From the NCBI GenBank assembly GCA_002315815.1, contig DCIN01000031.1:8076-24763 (forward strand): a stretch of 16,688 bases of DNA. The letters run 5' to 3'. This document shows positions 15,497 to 16,688 of the stretch, piece by piece (the stretch's first letter is position 1; each line of letters begins with the position of its first letter). Made by a program: the position numbers and the translations under genes. Source of the stretch: Bacteroidales bacterium UBA1725. Lineage in GTDB: Bacteria > Bacteroidota > Bacteroidia > Bacteroidales > UBA932. The notes under the pieces are model-generated. The model did no database searches. It worked only from the letters and a program-made list of their open reading frames with translations, and had not been told where the DNA came from.

Positions 15497-15538
15497 CTAC
15501 AGAGAACTTGAATATCAACTACAGAGCCTGCATATCGT
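15497..15538 (-). repeat. Diverged 20-22 bp tandem duplication at the ABC exporter stop codon
   Basis: On the coding strand the last 20 bases of the ABC gene (15538-15519) and the next 22 bases (15518-15497) align as neighbours: GATAT, CA and the final ctctgtag are shared, with a 2-base gap and a few substitutions (about 16 matches). The TAG stop is thereby duplicated, the second copy being at 15499-15497. It makes up 22 of the 32 bp before the next start. It is more degenerate than the other junction repeats, so less certain. Confidence 0.55.
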
Positions 15539-16688
15539 GGAGTTTCCGGTAGTAGCCTCCGAACTCTATCAACTGTTCGTGACGTCCTCTTTCCACGATG
15601 CGCCCCTCGTCCATCACAATAATCTCGTCGGCCCCCTTGATTGTGGAAAGGCGATGGGCTATCGCCACGGTAGTCCTGTTGTGCATAAGATTGTCGAGGG
15701 CTTCCTGCACTATGCGTTCGGATTCGGTGTCCAGAGACGCAGTAGCTTCGTCAAGAATGAGTATGGGCGGGTTTTTGAGTATTGCCCTGGCAATGCTGAT
15801 ACGCTGTCTCTGTCCTCCTGAGAGTTTGCAGCCGCGGTCTCCAATGTTTGTATTGTAGCCTTCCTCCTTCTCAATTATGAAATCGTGCGCGTTGGCAATC
15901 TTCGCAGCAGCAACCACACTCTCCATCGTGGCATCCTTGACTCCGAAGGCAATATTGTTGAAAATAGTGTCGTTGAACAGAATAGGGTCCTGATTGACAT
16001 TGCCCATAAGCGAACGAAGGTCCTTGAGAGAGGTTTCTCTGATATCCTTGCCGTCTATGCGTATGCTTCCCTTGCAGCAGTCATAGAATCTGGGGATAAG
16101 ATCCACCAGAGTGGATTTTCCCGCTCCTGACGCCCCGACTATCGCTATGGTTCTGCCTTTCGGAATCGTGAGGGAAATGTCGTGCAGGACTTCCCGCCCG
16201 TTGTCATAACTGAAGCTGACACAGTCGAATTCGATGTTCGACTCAAAACTCTCCAGAGGCTTCGGCTTTTCCAGCTCGACGATTGGGTTTCCGGCTTTGA
16301 GTATGGCATCGATTCTGTCCATAGAGGCAAGTCCCTTGGGGATGCCGAAAGCGGCTCTGGCAAAATCCTTGATAGGCTGAATGACACTGTACAGTATTGC
16401 TATGTAGGTCATAAAGGCCGGGGCGTCTATGCTGCAAGTGTCGGACAGAATCTGGGTGGAGCCGAACCAAAGCACTATGGCAATCATCACGGAACCCATA
16501 AATTCGCTTACCGGATGGGCGAGGGACTGACGAACGGCCACTTTTGTGTTCTTGTCCCTCATTGAACTGGTGATGCTGTTGAAGCGGGAGGACATCTTCT
16601 TCTCGGCAAGGAATGCCTTGATGATTCGAAGTCCTCCCAGTGTCTCCTCCACCTGGCTCATAGTGTCGCTCCAATATTTCTGTGCCTC
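15519..16688 (-). CDS. MsbA-like ABC exporter, ATP-binding/permease protein (5' truncated by window edge)
   Basis: The frame is open to the right edge, giving about 389 C-terminal residues of a half-size type IV exporter; the first transmembrane helices are outside. Seen: the coupling region VEETLGGLRIIKAF, two hydrophobic segments (FMGSVMIAIVLWFGSTQIL and MTYIAILYSVIQ), then the nucleotide-binding domain with Walker A GASGAGKST, Q-loop NQDPILF, signature LSGGQRQR, Walker B ILILDEATASLD and H-loop IAHRLST. The C-terminal RHEQLIEFGGYYRKLHDMQ is typical and complete. Members of this group export lipid A-core or other lipids and hydrophobic compounds; the substrate cannot be read here. An internal Met (16661) is not the true start, because the frame continues upstream with conserved sequence. 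The gene is upstream of, and probably cotranscribed with, the VanZ-amidase gene, consistent with a cell-envelope unit. Confidence 0.93.
   Translation of the reverse strand, partial: EAQKYWSDTMSQVEETLGGLRIIKAFLAEKKMSSRFNSITSSMRDKNTKVAVRQSLAHPVSEFMGSVMIAIVLWFGSTQILSDTCSIDAPAFMTYIAILYSVIQPIKDFARAAFGIPKGLASMDRIDAILKAGNPIVELEKPKPLESFESNIEFDCVSFSYDNGREVLHDISLTIPKGRTIAIVGASGAGKSTLVDLIPRFYDCCKGSIRIDGKDIRETSLKDLRSLMGNVNQDPILFNDTIFNNIAFGVKDATMESVVAAAKIANAHDFIIEKEEGYNTNIGDRGCKLSGGQRQRISIARAILKNPPILILDEATASLDTESERIVQEALDNLMHNRTTVAIAHRLSTIKGADEIIVMDEGRIVERGRHEQLIEFGGYYRKLHDMQAL

Overview
The window looks like chromosomal DNA from a member of the Bacteroidota, most likely a gut Bacteroidales (an Alistipes-like or uncultured lineage; genus not certain). 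Reasons: an AroA-beta type DAHP synthase fused to a C-terminal chorismate mutase, a DUF47 (PhoU-like) plus Pit phosphate pair, a golvesin-C/amidase-type secreted protein, a GH78 enzyme of the type common in this phylum, no evident Shine-Dalgarno sites, and sequences resembling the phylum's TAnnTTTG promoter element. GC content is moderate. Coding density is extreme: no gap exceeds about 41 bp and several genes overlap.

Layout, left to right. (1) 2-766 (+): C-terminal activation domain of cobalamin-dependent methionine synthase, cut by the left edge. (2) 806-1864 (-) pdxA and 1883-2332 (-) rnhA, read rnhA then pdxA, converging on metH. (3) 2371-3438 (+) DAHP synthase/chorismate mutase and, with a 4-bp overlap, 3435-4808 (+) a type I-like glutamine synthetase homologue. 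(4) 4843-6774 (+) a membrane-anchored FlaA1/CapD-type nucleotide-sugar 4,6-dehydratase. (5) 6816-7466 (+) DUF47 phosphate-transport accessory protein, 7474-11139 (+) a large alpha-L-rhamnosidase fused to an Asp-box beta-propeller, and 11133-12197 (+) a Pit phosphate transporter. The carbohydrate enzyme sits between two partners that are usually adjacent. (6) Convergent with pit and overlapping it by 35 bp: 12163-15486 (-), a VanZ-like membrane domain fused in frame to a secreted amidase with golvesin-type and FN3 domains, preceded by 15519-16688 (-), an MsbA-like ABC exporter cut by the right edge.

The most unusual signal is not a gene. Four of the six non-overlapping gene junctions are filled by direct tandem duplications of about 20-26 bp, and in every case the repeated unit contains the stop codon of the upstream gene (756-806, 1843-1886, 6769-6836, 15497-15538). 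At pdxA and at the DUF47 gene the duplication also copies the start region, leaving out-of-frame decoy starts upstream of the real one. An ancestral overlapping stop/start (ATGA or TTGA) can still be read there. I see no CRISPR array, IS element, tRNA or rRNA.
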